NCBI RefSeq assembly: GCF_003387075.1
Contig: NZ_QUMQ01000001.1
Coordinates: forward strand, 1,984,001-2,048,000
Reading direction: 5' to 3'
DNA: 64,000 nucleotides
Source of the DNA: Asanoa ferruginea
Lineage (GTDB): Bacteria > Actinomycetota > Actinomycetes > Mycobacteriales > Micromonosporaceae
The notes under the pieces were generated by a model. The model did not search any database. It was not told the DNA's origin and saw only the letters and a program-made list of their open reading frames with translations. Shown here piece by piece: positions 52,735-60,650 of this stretch. The number at the start of each line of letters is the position of its first letter. Positions within the stretch are counted from its first letter, which is position 1. Made by a program: the position numbers and the translations under genes.

Positions 52735-53817
52735 ATGGCTGGCGACGGCGACCCGGCGGAGGTGCTCGCACTGCGCCTTCGCGGTCTTCGCCTCACCGCC
52801 TGGCCCACGCCGGTGAAGCAACCGCAGCTCGCCAAGGCGCTCGGCGTCAGCGTCCCGCTCATCTCCTCCTGGGAGAGCCGCATCGGCCCGAAACCGCCGC
52901 CGGCCGAACGGCTCGCGTCCTACGCGCGCTTCTTCGCCACCCCGCGCTCGCTCACCAACGGCCGGGCCGTGCTGCACGACGATCTGTCGCCCGACGAGGA
53001 GCTGCGCCGCCAGCAGTTGGAAGACGAGCTGCTGAGCCTGCGGGCAGCCGCCGTCGGCCGGGCCACCGCGCCGCGGATCCCGAGCCAACTGAGCAACTGG
53101 CCGCCCGCCGCCGGGCCATGGCATTTCGCCGACGGCGCCCCCGTGACGATCGTCTGCGGCGAGCTGCCTCCCGAGCAGCGGGCGGACGCGACCTACACCG
53201 ATCCCGAGAGCCCTGACTACGTCGAGCTCTACCGCCTCACCGACCTCGACTCGCTGGCCGAGCTGCACGGACACGTTCGGGCGGCGAACCCCGGCAGCGA
53301 TGTCGGGTTCATCCGCGCGTCGTTGGTCACCCGGGACCACTTGACCACGCATCTGGTCCTGCTGGGAGGCGTCGACTTCAACAACGTGACCACAGCCGTG
53401 CTCGACTCGCTGGGCGTACCCGTCCGGCAGCAGACCCGGCTGATCGACGACCCTGACGACGAGGGTGCGTTCGAGGTTCGCGAGGGCAACGGTGCGTCGC
53501 ACCGGCCGTCCATCCTGAAGGACGGCAAGCGTCGCATCCTGGTCGAAGACGTCGCTCACTTCTGTCGCGGCCAGAACCCATACAACGCTTTGAGGACCGT
53601 CACCGTGTGCAACGGCATGTTCGGTCGGGGAGTCTACGGCGCCGTACGCGCGCTCACCGACATACGCTTCCGCGACCGCAACGCCGGCTACGTGCGGGAC
53701 CGGTTCCCCGGGAAGCAGACCTACAGCATTCTCGCGCGCGTCCAGGTGGTGAACGGCGAAGTGATCACGCCGGACTGGACGATCCCCGACAACGTGCTGC
53801 ACGAGTGGTCCGCGTGA
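52735..53817 (+). CDS. XRE-family regulator with a large C-terminal Rossmann-like sensor domain
   Basis: The 360-aa product begins with a helix-turn-helix at about residues 25-65 (KQPQLAKALGVSVPLISSWE). From about 130 to the end is a conserved domain with TIVCGELPPEQ, a THLVLLGGVDFNNVTTAVLD strand-loop (LLGG..xN), and CRGQNPYNALRTVTVCNGMF followed by GVYGAVRALTDIRFRDRN. I do not recognise a named family, but the LLGGxxxN and NPyNxxRTV...G pattern recurs in the protein at 55875-56513. It looks like a ligand-sensing, possibly nucleotide-binding, module. It is preceded by inverted repeats and overlaps the glycosyltransferase-like gene by 4 bp. Confidence 0.85.
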   Translation: MAGDGDPAEVLALRLRGLRLTAWPTPVKQPQLAKALGVSVPLISSWESRIGPKPPPAERLASYARFFATPRSLTNGRAVLHDDLSPDEELRRQQLEDELLSLRAAAVGRATAPRIPSQLSNWPPAAGPWHFADGAPVTIVCGELPPEQRADATYTDPESPDYVELYRLTDLDSLAELHGHVRAANPGSDVGFIRASLVTRDHLTTHLVLLGGVDFNNVTTAVLDSLGVPVRQQTRLIDDPDDEGAFEVREGNGASHRPSILKDGKRRILVEDVAHFCRGQNPYNALRTVTVCNGMFGRGVYGAVRALTDIRFRDRNAGYVRDRFPGKQTYSILARVQVVNGEVITPDWTIPDNVLHEWSA

Positions 53818-54968
53818 GCACCCAGCTGGCCGGCCGGCCGGCGCCCACCGTTCCCGCGCCGGCCCGCACGGCGCCGCGACACCACCCGTCGCACGCCAGC
53901 CTGCTGCACCGCGTCGACGACCAGACCAGCCGCCACGACCTCGACGCGATCATCGTGCCCACCGCACGGCAGACGCCCTACCTGCGTTTCGCACTGGCTC
54001 TGGGCAAGGAGCTCGACTGCCCGGTGGTCGCCCTGTGCAGCATCCGGGCCAGCGCCGACGCGGCCAACCGGGTGGCCCGGCAGTTGGGCGTCCGACTGAT
54101 CGCGACCGACGTGCACGACCGGGTCACCCTGCCCACGTTCACCACCTCGACGCTGCTGGCCGACTCGCGGTTCGGCCGCAAGGGCGACCTGAGCCTCAAG
54201 CGCAACATCGGGCTGGCGCTGTCGAAGATGCTCGACTGGGACCGGATCGCGTTCCTCGACGACGACATCAGGTCGGTGCGCCCCGACGACATGCGGGCGG
54301 CCGCCGGGCTGCTCGACCGGTTCAGCATGGTCGGGCTGGGCAACGACGGCTATCCCGACAACTCGGTGGTCTGCCACGCGCTGCGCGCGATCGGCGACCC
54401 GCAGGAGACGTTCGTCGGCGGCGGCGCGATGGTGGTGCCGGTCGGCCGCACCAAGACCTTCTTCCCCGACATCTACAACGAGGACTGGTTCTTCCTCCTC
54501 GACGAGGAGGGCCTGAGCCGCACGGCGGTCACCGGGCGGATGGTCCAGGAGCCCTACGAGCCGTTCCGCACCACCGAACGCGCGCGGGCCGAGGAACTCG
54601 GCGACTGTCTGGCCGAGGGGATCTACGCGCTGCTCGACGACGGCGGCTCGGTGGCCGACGCCGACCTCGCCTTCTGGGCGGCGTTCCTGGAAGACCGGCG
54701 GACCATGGTGGACCGGATCATCGCCGCGCTCCCGGCGCGGTCCGGCCTCAGCGACGAGGAGAAGCGCCGGATCACCGAGTCGATGCGCGCCTCACACGGC
54801 CGGCGCCTGTTCATCACGCCCGAACTCTGCGTCGCCTACCTGCGAGCGCTCGCCACCGACCGCGACATCTGGCGCGGTTACCTCGAGACGCTGCCGAAGG
54901 GGCTCAGCCCGCGGGCCGCCCTGGCGCATCTCGGGCTCACGTCGACGCACATCCGCCTTCCGCGCTGA
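53814..54968 (+). CDS. Glycosyltransferase-like (GT-A fold) protein coupled to the XRE regulator
   Basis: The GTG at 53814 overlaps the regulator stop (GTGA), giving 384 aa. The middle of the protein has a GT-A-like arrangement: VVALCSIRASADAANRVARQ, KRNIGLALSKMLDWDRIAFL, then LDDDIRS, an Asp triplet that fits a metal-nucleotide-binding DxD site. GGGAMVVPVGRT and DIYNEDWFFLLDEEGL, the latter with an ED pair near the presumed catalytic position, follow. The C-terminus is helical. The donor and acceptor are unknown. A dedicated regulator coupled in translation suggests tight control of its amount. Confidence 0.75.
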   Translation: MSTQLAGRPAPTVPAPARTAPRHHPSHASLLHRVDDQTSRHDLDAIIVPTARQTPYLRFALALGKELDCPVVALCSIRASADAANRVARQLGVRLIATDVHDRVTLPTFTTSTLLADSRFGRKGDLSLKRNIGLALSKMLDWDRIAFLDDDIRSVRPDDMRAAAGLLDRFSMVGLGNDGYPDNSVVCHALRAIGDPQETFVGGGAMVVPVGRTKTFFPDIYNEDWFFLLDEEGLSRTAVTGRMVQEPYEPFRTTERARAEELGDCLAEGIYALLDDGGSVADADLAFWAAFLEDRRTMVDRIIAALPARSGLSDEEKRRITESMRASHGRRLFITPELCVAYLRALATDRDIWRGYLETLPKGLSPRAALAHLGLTSTHIRLPR

Positions 54969-55006
54969 CAGTCGCGCGGGTGACTCCCGTACCGGTGGAT
55001 CGGGTC

Positions 55007-55012
55007 TAAGGT
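55007..55012 (+). promoter_or_regulatory. Leaderless -10 element (TAAGGT) of the PIG-L deacetylase gene
   Basis: TAAGGT ends 7 nt before the GTG at 55020 with no ribosome site between, consistent with a leaderless transcript separate from the upstream pair. Confidence 0.5.
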
Positions 55013-55019
55013 TTGGCCC

Positions 55020-55811
55020 GTGACTGACGTTCTGCTGCCGGCGCTGCCGGAAGACTGGGAGCGGGCCATGGCCGTGGCCGCGCACCCCGACGACATCGAA
55101 TACGGCACCGCGTCCGCCATCGCGCGGTGGACGGCGCAGGGCAAGACGGTGACCTACCTGCTGGCCACCCGCGGCGAGGCGGGCATCGACTCGATGCGGC
55201 CCGAAGACGCGGCGCCCCTGCGCGAGCAGGAGGAGCGCGCCGGTGCGGCTGAGGTGGGCGTCAAGGTCGTCGAGTTCCTCGACAACCGCGACGGCGTCGT
55301 CGAATACAGCATGGCGCTGCGCCGCGACATCACCCGCTCGATCCGCCGGCACAAGCCCGACGTGATCCTGTCCGGCGCGTTCTCGATCCGCATGATCGGC
55401 GGGATGACCAACCAGGCCGACCACCGCGCCGTGGGCCTGGCCACCCTCGACGCGGCCCGCGACGCCGGCAACCGGTGGATCTTCCCGGAGCTGGAAGACG
55501 AGGGCCTCGAGCCGTGGAACGGCGTGCGGTTCGTCTGCTTCGCCGGCGCCGAGAAGCCGAGCCACGGCGTCGACATCACCGGCGAGCCGCTCCAGCGCGG
55601 CATCGCGTCGCTCGCGGCCCACGACGAATACACCAAGGGCCTGGGCGGCGCCGGTCCCGAGCCCGGACCGTTCCTGACCTGGATGGCGGGCATGGGCGGG
55701 CCGGCACTCGGCGTGCAGCACGCGGTCCTCTTCGACGTGCACGCACTTCGCTTCGAAGGCCCGCCGCCGTGGGCCCAGGGCGACCAGCCACCGGTCGTCA
55801 CCGACATCTAG
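55020..55811 (+). CDS. PIG-L (LmbE-like) family N-deacetylase
   Basis: The 263-aa product has the LmbE/PIG-L metal site: AVAAHPDDIEYG near the N-terminus (the AHPDD motif) and TNQADHRAVGLAT with the third zinc His. Members remove acetyl groups from N-acetyl-glucosaminyl compounds, as MshB does in mycothiol synthesis and as antibiotic deacetylases do. It follows the glycosyltransferase-like gene by 51 bp, so a glycosylation-deacetylation sequence is a reasonable inference, though its promoter appears to be its own. Confidence 0.92.
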   Translation: MTDVLLPALPEDWERAMAVAAHPDDIEYGTASAIARWTAQGKTVTYLLATRGEAGIDSMRPEDAAPLREQEERAGAAEVGVKVVEFLDNRDGVVEYSMALRRDITRSIRRHKPDVILSGAFSIRMIGGMTNQADHRAVGLATLDAARDAGNRWIFPELEDEGLEPWNGVRFVCFAGAEKPSHGVDITGEPLQRGIASLAAHDEYTKGLGGAGPEPGPFLTWMAGMGGPALGVQHAVLFDVHALRFEGPPPWAQGDQPPVVTDI

Positions 55812-55862
55812 CACCTCAGCTGGCGGCCGGCGGACAACCTTTCCCGCCGGCTCCAGCCAATC

Positions 55863-55868
55863 TATCGT
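55863..55868 (+). promoter_or_regulatory. Leaderless -10 element (TATCGT) of the next gene
   Basis: TATCGT ends 6 nt before the ATG at 55875; there is no ribosome site. This fits a transcript starting at the A of the start codon. Confidence 0.6.
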
Positions 55869-55874
55869 CGATAT

Positions 55875-56513
55875 ATGCATCGCTTCGCGTCGTCCCGCGG
55901 CGGCGGAGCGACACGCGAATATTGGGCTCCGCTGCGGGCAAGAGAGATTGCCATCGTCGTCGGCGTCATGTCGCCGGCCGTCGGCCCGGAGCCGTTCGGA
56001 TTCGTCGGGTTCGGCGAGGCGCTGGCCATGCTGTCCTTACAGGAACACCTGGACAACGTCGTCGTGGCCCAGGCCGGAGAGGTGTCGGCGTTCAGGGCGC
56101 GAAACCTGGTCCTCTTAGGAGGCCCGGATCTGAACGCGGCTACTCGCTTCGCGATGCTTGGCGGTCAGGTCCCGGTTCGCTTCGGCTACGACCCAGTTCA
56201 GCTGTGCGTCGAGGAAGATGCCGCATACACGCCGGTCTTCCGGTCGGGCCGGTTGGCCCGAGACTACGGGTTCGTCGCTCGGGTCCCCAGCCCATTCGCT
56301 GATGAATGCACCGCTGTCCTCCTTGTCGGCATCTTCGGCGCGGCGACCTTGGCGGCTGCCCGCCTCGCCGCTTCCGCCGACGGCACGGCCAGCATGATGA
56401 GCGTCAACGGTGGACGATGCCTGACCGTCTTCAGTGTCGACGTCGACAGAAGCGGCGAAATCGCCGCGCCGAAGATCGAGCGGATCTGGGCCTTGGGCGA
56501 GACGTCAGCTTGA
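55875..56513 (+). CDS. Hypothetical protein sharing the LLGG/NPF domain of the XRE regulator
   Basis: The 212-aa product has no membrane helix or signal peptide. It reads IAIVVGVMSPAVGPEPFGFV, then ARNLVLLGGPDLNAATRFAM, then RDYGFVARVPSPFADECTAV and VLLVGIFGAATLAAARLAAS. These blocks align in order with the C-terminal half of the XRE regulator 2 kb upstream: the LLGGxDxN loop, a [DE]-x-x-F-x-R-x-x-[NS]-P-[FY] block and a G-rich helix. The similarity by eye suggests a shared Rossmann-like sensor fold without the DNA-binding part. The gene is transcribed from a leaderless promoter. No function can be assigned. Confidence 0.7.
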   Translation: MHRFASSRGGGATREYWAPLRAREIAIVVGVMSPAVGPEPFGFVGFGEALAMLSLQEHLDNVVVAQAGEVSAFRARNLVLLGGPDLNAATRFAMLGGQVPVRFGYDPVQLCVEEDAAYTPVFRSGRLARDYGFVARVPSPFADECTAVLLVGIFGAATLAAARLAASADGTASMMSVNGGRCLTVFSVDVDRSGEIAAPKIERIWALGETSA

Positions 56514-56605
56514 TCCAAGGCTTTTCTACCTCTTGTGCGACTTGCCGCCTTCAACAAGGCCCTAGCGCGACACCCTCGTCACCGTGTAGAAACGGATCGA
56601 TCTGT

Positions 56606-56617
56606 GAGAGCGCTCTC
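56606..56617. promoter_or_regulatory. CebR-like palindrome upstream of the secreted beta-helix gene
   Basis: GAGAGCGCTCTC is a perfect 12-bp palindrome 28 bp before the ATG at 56645. It closely resembles LacI-family CelR/CebR operators (TGGGAGCGCTCCCA type), which respond to oligosaccharides in actinomycetes. Confidence 0.6.
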
Positions 56618-56644
56618 TCACTCCCGTCCCCGTTAGGCAGGTCG

Positions 56645-58405
56645 ATGAGAACCGTCCGTCTCCTCGCAGCCGCCACCACTGCGGCCACGTTGACGGCTGC
56701 CGGCGTGTTCGCCATTCCCGGCAGCGCCGCCGCTCACCGCGGCGGGCCCGACTTCGGTCCGAACGTCTTCGTCTACGACCCCAGCACGCCCGCCGCCGAG
56801 ATGCAGGCCAAGTTCGACGAACTGTTCGCGCAGCAAGAGAAAAACGAGATGGGCACCAACCGCTACGCCGTGCTCTTCAAGCCGGGCCACTACGACGTCA
56901 ACGCCCGGCTCGGCTACTACACCACCGTTTCCGGGCTCGGCCGCTCACCGGCCGACGTCGACATCACCGGCGCGGTGCGGGTGGTCGGCCAGGTCAACCC
57001 CAACGTGCCGGGTGGCGTTTCGGCGCTGACCAACTTCTGGCGGTCGGCGGAGAACTTCACGGTCACCCCGACCGACTGGTCCAACCAGTGGGCGGTTTCC
57101 CAGGCGTCGCCGATGCGACGCGTACACGTGAAGGGGATCCTCTGGCTCGAGCCGGGCAACGGGGGCTATTCCAGTGGCGGGTTCATCGCCAACTCCAAGG
57201 TGGACGGCATCACCATCAACGGGTCGCAGCAGCAGTGGCTGACCCGCGACAGCGAGCTCGGTGACGCCTGGACCAACGGCGTCTGGAACCAGGTCTTCTC
57301 CGGCGTCACCGGTGCACCGCCGACCGGCTTCCCCAACCCGCCCTACACCACGCTGCCCAGCAGCCCGGTCACCCGCGAGAAGCCCTATCTCTTCGTCGAC
57401 GAGAAGGGCAAATACCGGGTCTTCGTGCCGGCGCTGCAACACGACACGGCCGGCACCACGTGGGCCGACGGCAGCGAGCCCGGGTCATCGATCGACATCG
57501 ACGACTTCTTCATCGCCAAGCCGACCGACAGCGCGGCGCGGATCAACCTGGCCCTCGCGCTGGGCAAGAACCTGCTGCTCACGCCCGGGGTCTACCACCT
57601 CGACCGGCCGCTGCGGGTGCTGCACAAGAACACCGTCGTGCTCGGGCTCGGCATGCCCAGCCTGGCACCCGACACCGGCGAGGCGGCGCTGAAGATCGCC
57701 GACGTCGACGGCGTCAAGGTGGCCGGCGTGCTGGTCGACGCCGGCGCCCGCAAGTCCGACACGCTGATCGAGGTCGGCTCCCGGTTCAGCCACTCCGACC
57801 ACTCGCGGAACCCGACCTCGCTGCAGGACGTGTTCATCCGGGTCGGCGGTCCCTGGGTCGGCCAGGCGACGACCAGCCTGGTGGTCAACAGCGACGACAC
57901 GATCCTGGAAAACATCTGGGCGTGGCGGGGCGACCACGGCAACGGCATCGGCTGGACGCAGAACACCGGCGACACGGGCGTCGTGGTCAACGGCGACGAC
58001 GTCACGGCGTACGGCCTGTTCGTCGAGCACTACCAGAAGTGGCAGACGATCTGGAACGGCGAACGCGGCCGGACGATCTTCTATCAGAGCGAGCTGCCCT
58101 ACGACCCGCCGAGCCAGGCGGCCTGGAACAGCCCGACCGGCAGCGGCTGGGCGTCCTACAAGGTCGGTCCGTCGGTGCGCAGCCACGAGGCCTGGGGGCT
58201 GGGCGTCTACTCCTACTTCAACCAGGGCGTCGACATCCGGGCGGCGCGCGGCATCGAGGTGCCCGACCGGCCGGGGGTGCGGTTCCACAACATGATCACC
58301 GTCTTCCTCGACGGCAGCGGCGGAATCGAGCGAACCATCAACGACGCGGGTACGCCGGTCGTCGGCTCGTTCGGCACGAGCACGCTGACGGAGTATCCGG
58401 GCTGA
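56645..58405 (+). CDS. Secreted right-handed beta-helix (pectate lyase/GH55-like) protein
   Basis: I start this at the ATG at 56645, where a Sec signal peptide begins (RTVRLLAAATTAATLTAAGV, cleavage near GSAAAH, residue 30), giving 586 aa. The body has repeats of beta-helix rungs: LFKPGHYDVNARLGYYTTVS, KVDGITINGSQQQWL, NTVVLGLGMPSLAPDTG, DVDGVKVAGVLVDAGA, TILENIWAWRGDHGNG and VNGDDVTAYGLFVEHYQ. Such proteins are often annotated as adenylyl cyclase or F5/8-type domain proteins without basis; a role in binding or cleaving polysaccharide is more likely. The CebR-like palindrome upstream supports carbohydrate control. A strong hairpin ends the gene. Confidence 0.85.
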   Translation: MRTVRLLAAATTAATLTAAGVFAIPGSAAAHRGGPDFGPNVFVYDPSTPAAEMQAKFDELFAQQEKNEMGTNRYAVLFKPGHYDVNARLGYYTTVSGLGRSPADVDITGAVRVVGQVNPNVPGGVSALTNFWRSAENFTVTPTDWSNQWAVSQASPMRRVHVKGILWLEPGNGGYSSGGFIANSKVDGITINGSQQQWLTRDSELGDAWTNGVWNQVFSGVTGAPPTGFPNPPYTTLPSSPVTREKPYLFVDEKGKYRVFVPALQHDTAGTTWADGSEPGSSIDIDDFFIAKPTDSAARINLALALGKNLLLTPGVYHLDRPLRVLHKNTVVLGLGMPSLAPDTGEAALKIADVDGVKVAGVLVDAGARKSDTLIEVGSRFSHSDHSRNPTSLQDVFIRVGGPWVGQATTSLVVNSDDTILENIWAWRGDHGNGIGWTQNTGDTGVVVNGDDVTAYGLFVEHYQKWQTIWNGERGRTIFYQSELPYDPPSQAAWNSPTGSGWASYKVGPSVRSHEAWGLGVYSYFNQGVDIRAARGIEVPDRPGVRFHNMITVFLDGSGGIERTINDAGTPVVGSFGTSTLTEYPG

Positions 58406-58417
58406 TCCCGGCCAAAA

Positions 58418-58450
58418 CGAAGGCCCGCGCCGAACCGGCGCGGGCCTTCG
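58418..58450. terminator. Bidirectional terminator between convergent genes
   Basis: A 15-bp perfect stem (arm starting CGAAGGCCCGCG) with an AAC loop fills the 58-bp gap between the beta-helix gene and the convergent efflux gene. It should serve both transcripts. Confidence 0.8.
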
Positions 58451-58463
58451 CTGTTCCCCCGAG

Positions 58464-59924
58464 TTAGACCGTGACGGCCTCGCGCTCCTCGGCTTCTTCG
58501 TCGATCGGCGCGGGCTGGTTCTTCACCCCCGGCAGCAGCCAGGCGGTGAAGACGGCGCCCAGTGCGGCCAGCCCGGCGCCGGCCAACAGCGCCACCTGGA
58601 AGCCGTCGGTGGCCGCGACCGCTGGCGCGTGGCCACTGGTCAGCGACGACGTGGTGGCCGCGGTCGCGATGGCGACCGTGATCGCCAGGCCGATCGCACC
58701 GCCGACCTGCTGGGTGGTGTTGATCAGACCGGACGCGAGGCCGGCCTCGTCACGCCGGGCACCGGCCGTGGCGGCCAGCGTGACCGGGATGAACATCAAC
58801 GCGCCACCGACGCCGGCCAGCAACGTGGGCCCGAGAAGCTGGGTCCAGTAGCTGCCCCCGACGCTCAGGAGCGACAGCCAGACCAGCGACCCCGCGGTGA
58901 TCAGCATGCCGATCAGCAGCGGCGTCTTGAACCCGAGTCGGGTGACCCAGCGCGAGGTCAGACCCGCGAACGCGATCAGCGAGATCGCGAACGGGAGCTG
59001 GCCGAAGCCCGCCTTGAGCGGGCTGTAGCCCCAGACCTGCTGCATGAACAGCGTCAACACGAAGAACGTCGGGAACACCGAGCCGGTGACCAGCAGCGCG
59101 ATCAGGTTGGCGCCACGCAGCGTGGGCTGCTTGAAGATGTGCATCGGCACCAGCGGGTGCTTGGCCCGCGTCTCGATCACCACGAACGCGGCCAGCAGGG
59201 CGATCGCGATCGCGCCGGACGCGATGGTCTGCGCCGACAGCCAGCCGGCGTTGTTGCCGTCGACCAGCGCGTAGACGCCGAGTGCGAGACCACCGGTCAC
59301 GCTGATCGCGCCCATCACATCGAAACCAGCGGCCGAGACCCGGTCCCGCGCGGCGGGCAGCAGTCGCGGTGCGAGCGCGAGCGCGGCGATGCCGATCGGC
59401 ACGTTGACCCAGAGGACGGCCTCCCAGCCGATCCATTCGGTCAGCACACCGCCGAGGATCGAGCCGACCGCACCGCCGGCGCCGGCGACCGCGCCCCAGA
59501 CGCCGAGCGCGCGGTTGCGCTCCGCGCCGGCGGCGAAGATCGTCATGAGCAGCGACAACGCGGCCGGTGCGACCAGCGCGGCGCCGAGGCCCTGTGCGGC
59601 CCGGGCGGTGATCAGCACGGCCGGGTCCTGCGCCAGCGCGCCGCCGAAGGACGCGACGACGAAGAGCCCGAGACCGATCATGAACATCCGGCGTCTGCCG
59701 AGGATGTCGCTGATCCGGCCGCCGAGCAGCAGGAAACCGCCGAAGGTGAGGGTGTAGGCGTTGGTGACCCAGGACAGCGAGTCCTGGTTGAAGTTGAGCT
59801 CCCGGCCGATCGACGGCAACGCGACGTTGACAATTGACGCGTCGAGGACCAGGACGAACTGGGTGACCGCGAGCAAGGCCAAGGCCCAGGTCTTGTGCGG
59901 TGTTGCTTGTTCCGCGCGACTCAT
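58464..59924 (-). CDS. DHA2-type (14-TM) MFS drug efflux transporter
   Basis: The 486-aa product has about 14 membrane helices and DHA2 motifs: LDASIVNVALPSIGRELNFN (motif D1), GGRISDILGRRRMFMIGLGL (motif A) and the motif C region GAVGSILGGVLTEWIGW. It resembles EmrB/QacA exporters that use the proton gradient to expel drugs or metabolites. The divergent TetR-type gene at 60036 is its probable repressor, and an inverted repeat sits exactly between its -35 and -10 boxes. The ATG at 59924 follows a GGGGGGAA site. Confidence 0.94.
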   Translation of the reverse strand: MSRAEQATPHKTWALALLAVTQFVLVLDASIVNVALPSIGRELNFNQDSLSWVTNAYTLTFGGFLLLGGRISDILGRRRMFMIGLGLFVVASFGGALAQDPAVLITARAAQGLGAALVAPAALSLLMTIFAAGAERNRALGVWGAVAGAGGAVGSILGGVLTEWIGWEAVLWVNVPIGIAALALAPRLLPAARDRVSAAGFDVMGAISVTGGLALGVYALVDGNNAGWLSAQTIASGAIAIALLAAFVVIETRAKHPLVPMHIFKQPTLRGANLIALLVTGSVFPTFFVLTLFMQQVWGYSPLKAGFGQLPFAISLIAFAGLTSRWVTRLGFKTPLLIGMLITAGSLVWLSLLSVGGSYWTQLLGPTLLAGVGGALMFIPVTLAATAGARRDEAGLASGLINTTQQVGGAIGLAITVAIATAATTSSLTSGHAPAVAATDGFQVALLAGAGLAALGAVFTAWLLPGVKNQPAPIDEEAEEREAVTV

Positions 59925-59982
59925 CTGCGCGTTCCCCCCGAGGTTTGAAGTGGAAGTCGAATTCCGCTTCCGGTATGCTTCG

Positions 59983-60012
59983 AACCTACGGAATGAAGAT
60001 TCCGGTTGTCAA
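59983..60012 (-). promoter_or_regulatory. Promoter of the efflux gene with embedded TetR operator
   Basis: On the minus strand TTGACA (60012-60007) and TAGGTT (59988-59983) are 18 bp apart. CGGAAT and ATTCCG (59989-60004, 4-nt spacer) lie within the spacer, so repressor binding would block RNA polymerase. Confidence 0.7.
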
Positions 60013-60035
60013 TCGGATTCGGTAGGATCGACGTG

Positions 60036-60650
60036 ATGACCACCACAGCCGACCCCCGCACCCCTGGGGGGAAGACGCTCAGCCCCGTCCTGGCCGGGGC
60101 GGCCCGCCCCATGCGCGGCGACGCCGCCCGCAACCGCGCCCGGGTGCTCGATGCCGCCCGCGCCGCGTTCTCGGAAGACGGCGCCGAGGTGCAGATGGAG
60201 CAGATCGCCAGACGGGCCGGGGTCGGTGTCGGCACGCTCTACCGCAACTTCCCCACCAAGCAGGCCTTGATCGACGAGCTGGCACAGCGGTGGCTCGACG
60301 AGCGGGTCGAGATCGCCGACGAGGCGCTCGCGATGCCCGACCCGGCCGACGCGTTCGGCTGGTTCGTCCGCCGCACGGCCGAAGACATGGCCGGCGACGC
60401 GGGCCTGTGTCATCTGTTCAGCGACTACCCCGACAACGGCTGCCCGATCGAGAGCATCCTCGGCGAGCGCACGGAGCAGTTGCTCGCCCGCGCCCGAAAC
60501 GCCGGCGCGGTCCGCGCCGACCTGAGCGTCAGCGACTTCCAGGCGATCCTGGGTGGGCTGTCCGCAGCGATCGCCCGCACCGAGAAGTGGGAGCTGTTCG
60601 CCGAAATGCTGATCACCGGGCTGCGCGCGCCCGCCGCACCCTGCCCCTAG
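60036..60650 (+). CDS. TetR-family transcriptional regulator of the efflux gene
   Basis: I start this at the ATG at 60036 (MTTTADPRTPGGK), giving 204 aa; TAGGAT 7 nt upstream suggests a leaderless transcript. The N-terminal DNA-binding domain is typical: RNRARVLDAARAAFSEDGAE, VQMEQIARRAGVGVGTLYRN, FPTKQALIDELAQ. The C-terminal ligand-binding domain is variable. It is divergent from the DHA2 exporter, and the operator in the 111-bp gap overlaps both promoters, so it probably represses both genes until a substrate binds. Confidence 0.93.
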   Translation: MTTTADPRTPGGKTLSPVLAGAARPMRGDAARNRARVLDAARAAFSEDGAEVQMEQIARRAGVGVGTLYRNFPTKQALIDELAQRWLDERVEIADEALAMPDPADAFGWFVRRTAEDMAGDAGLCHLFSDYPDNGCPIESILGERTEQLLARARNAGAVRADLSVSDFQAILGGLSAAIARTEKWELFAEMLITGLRAPAAPCP

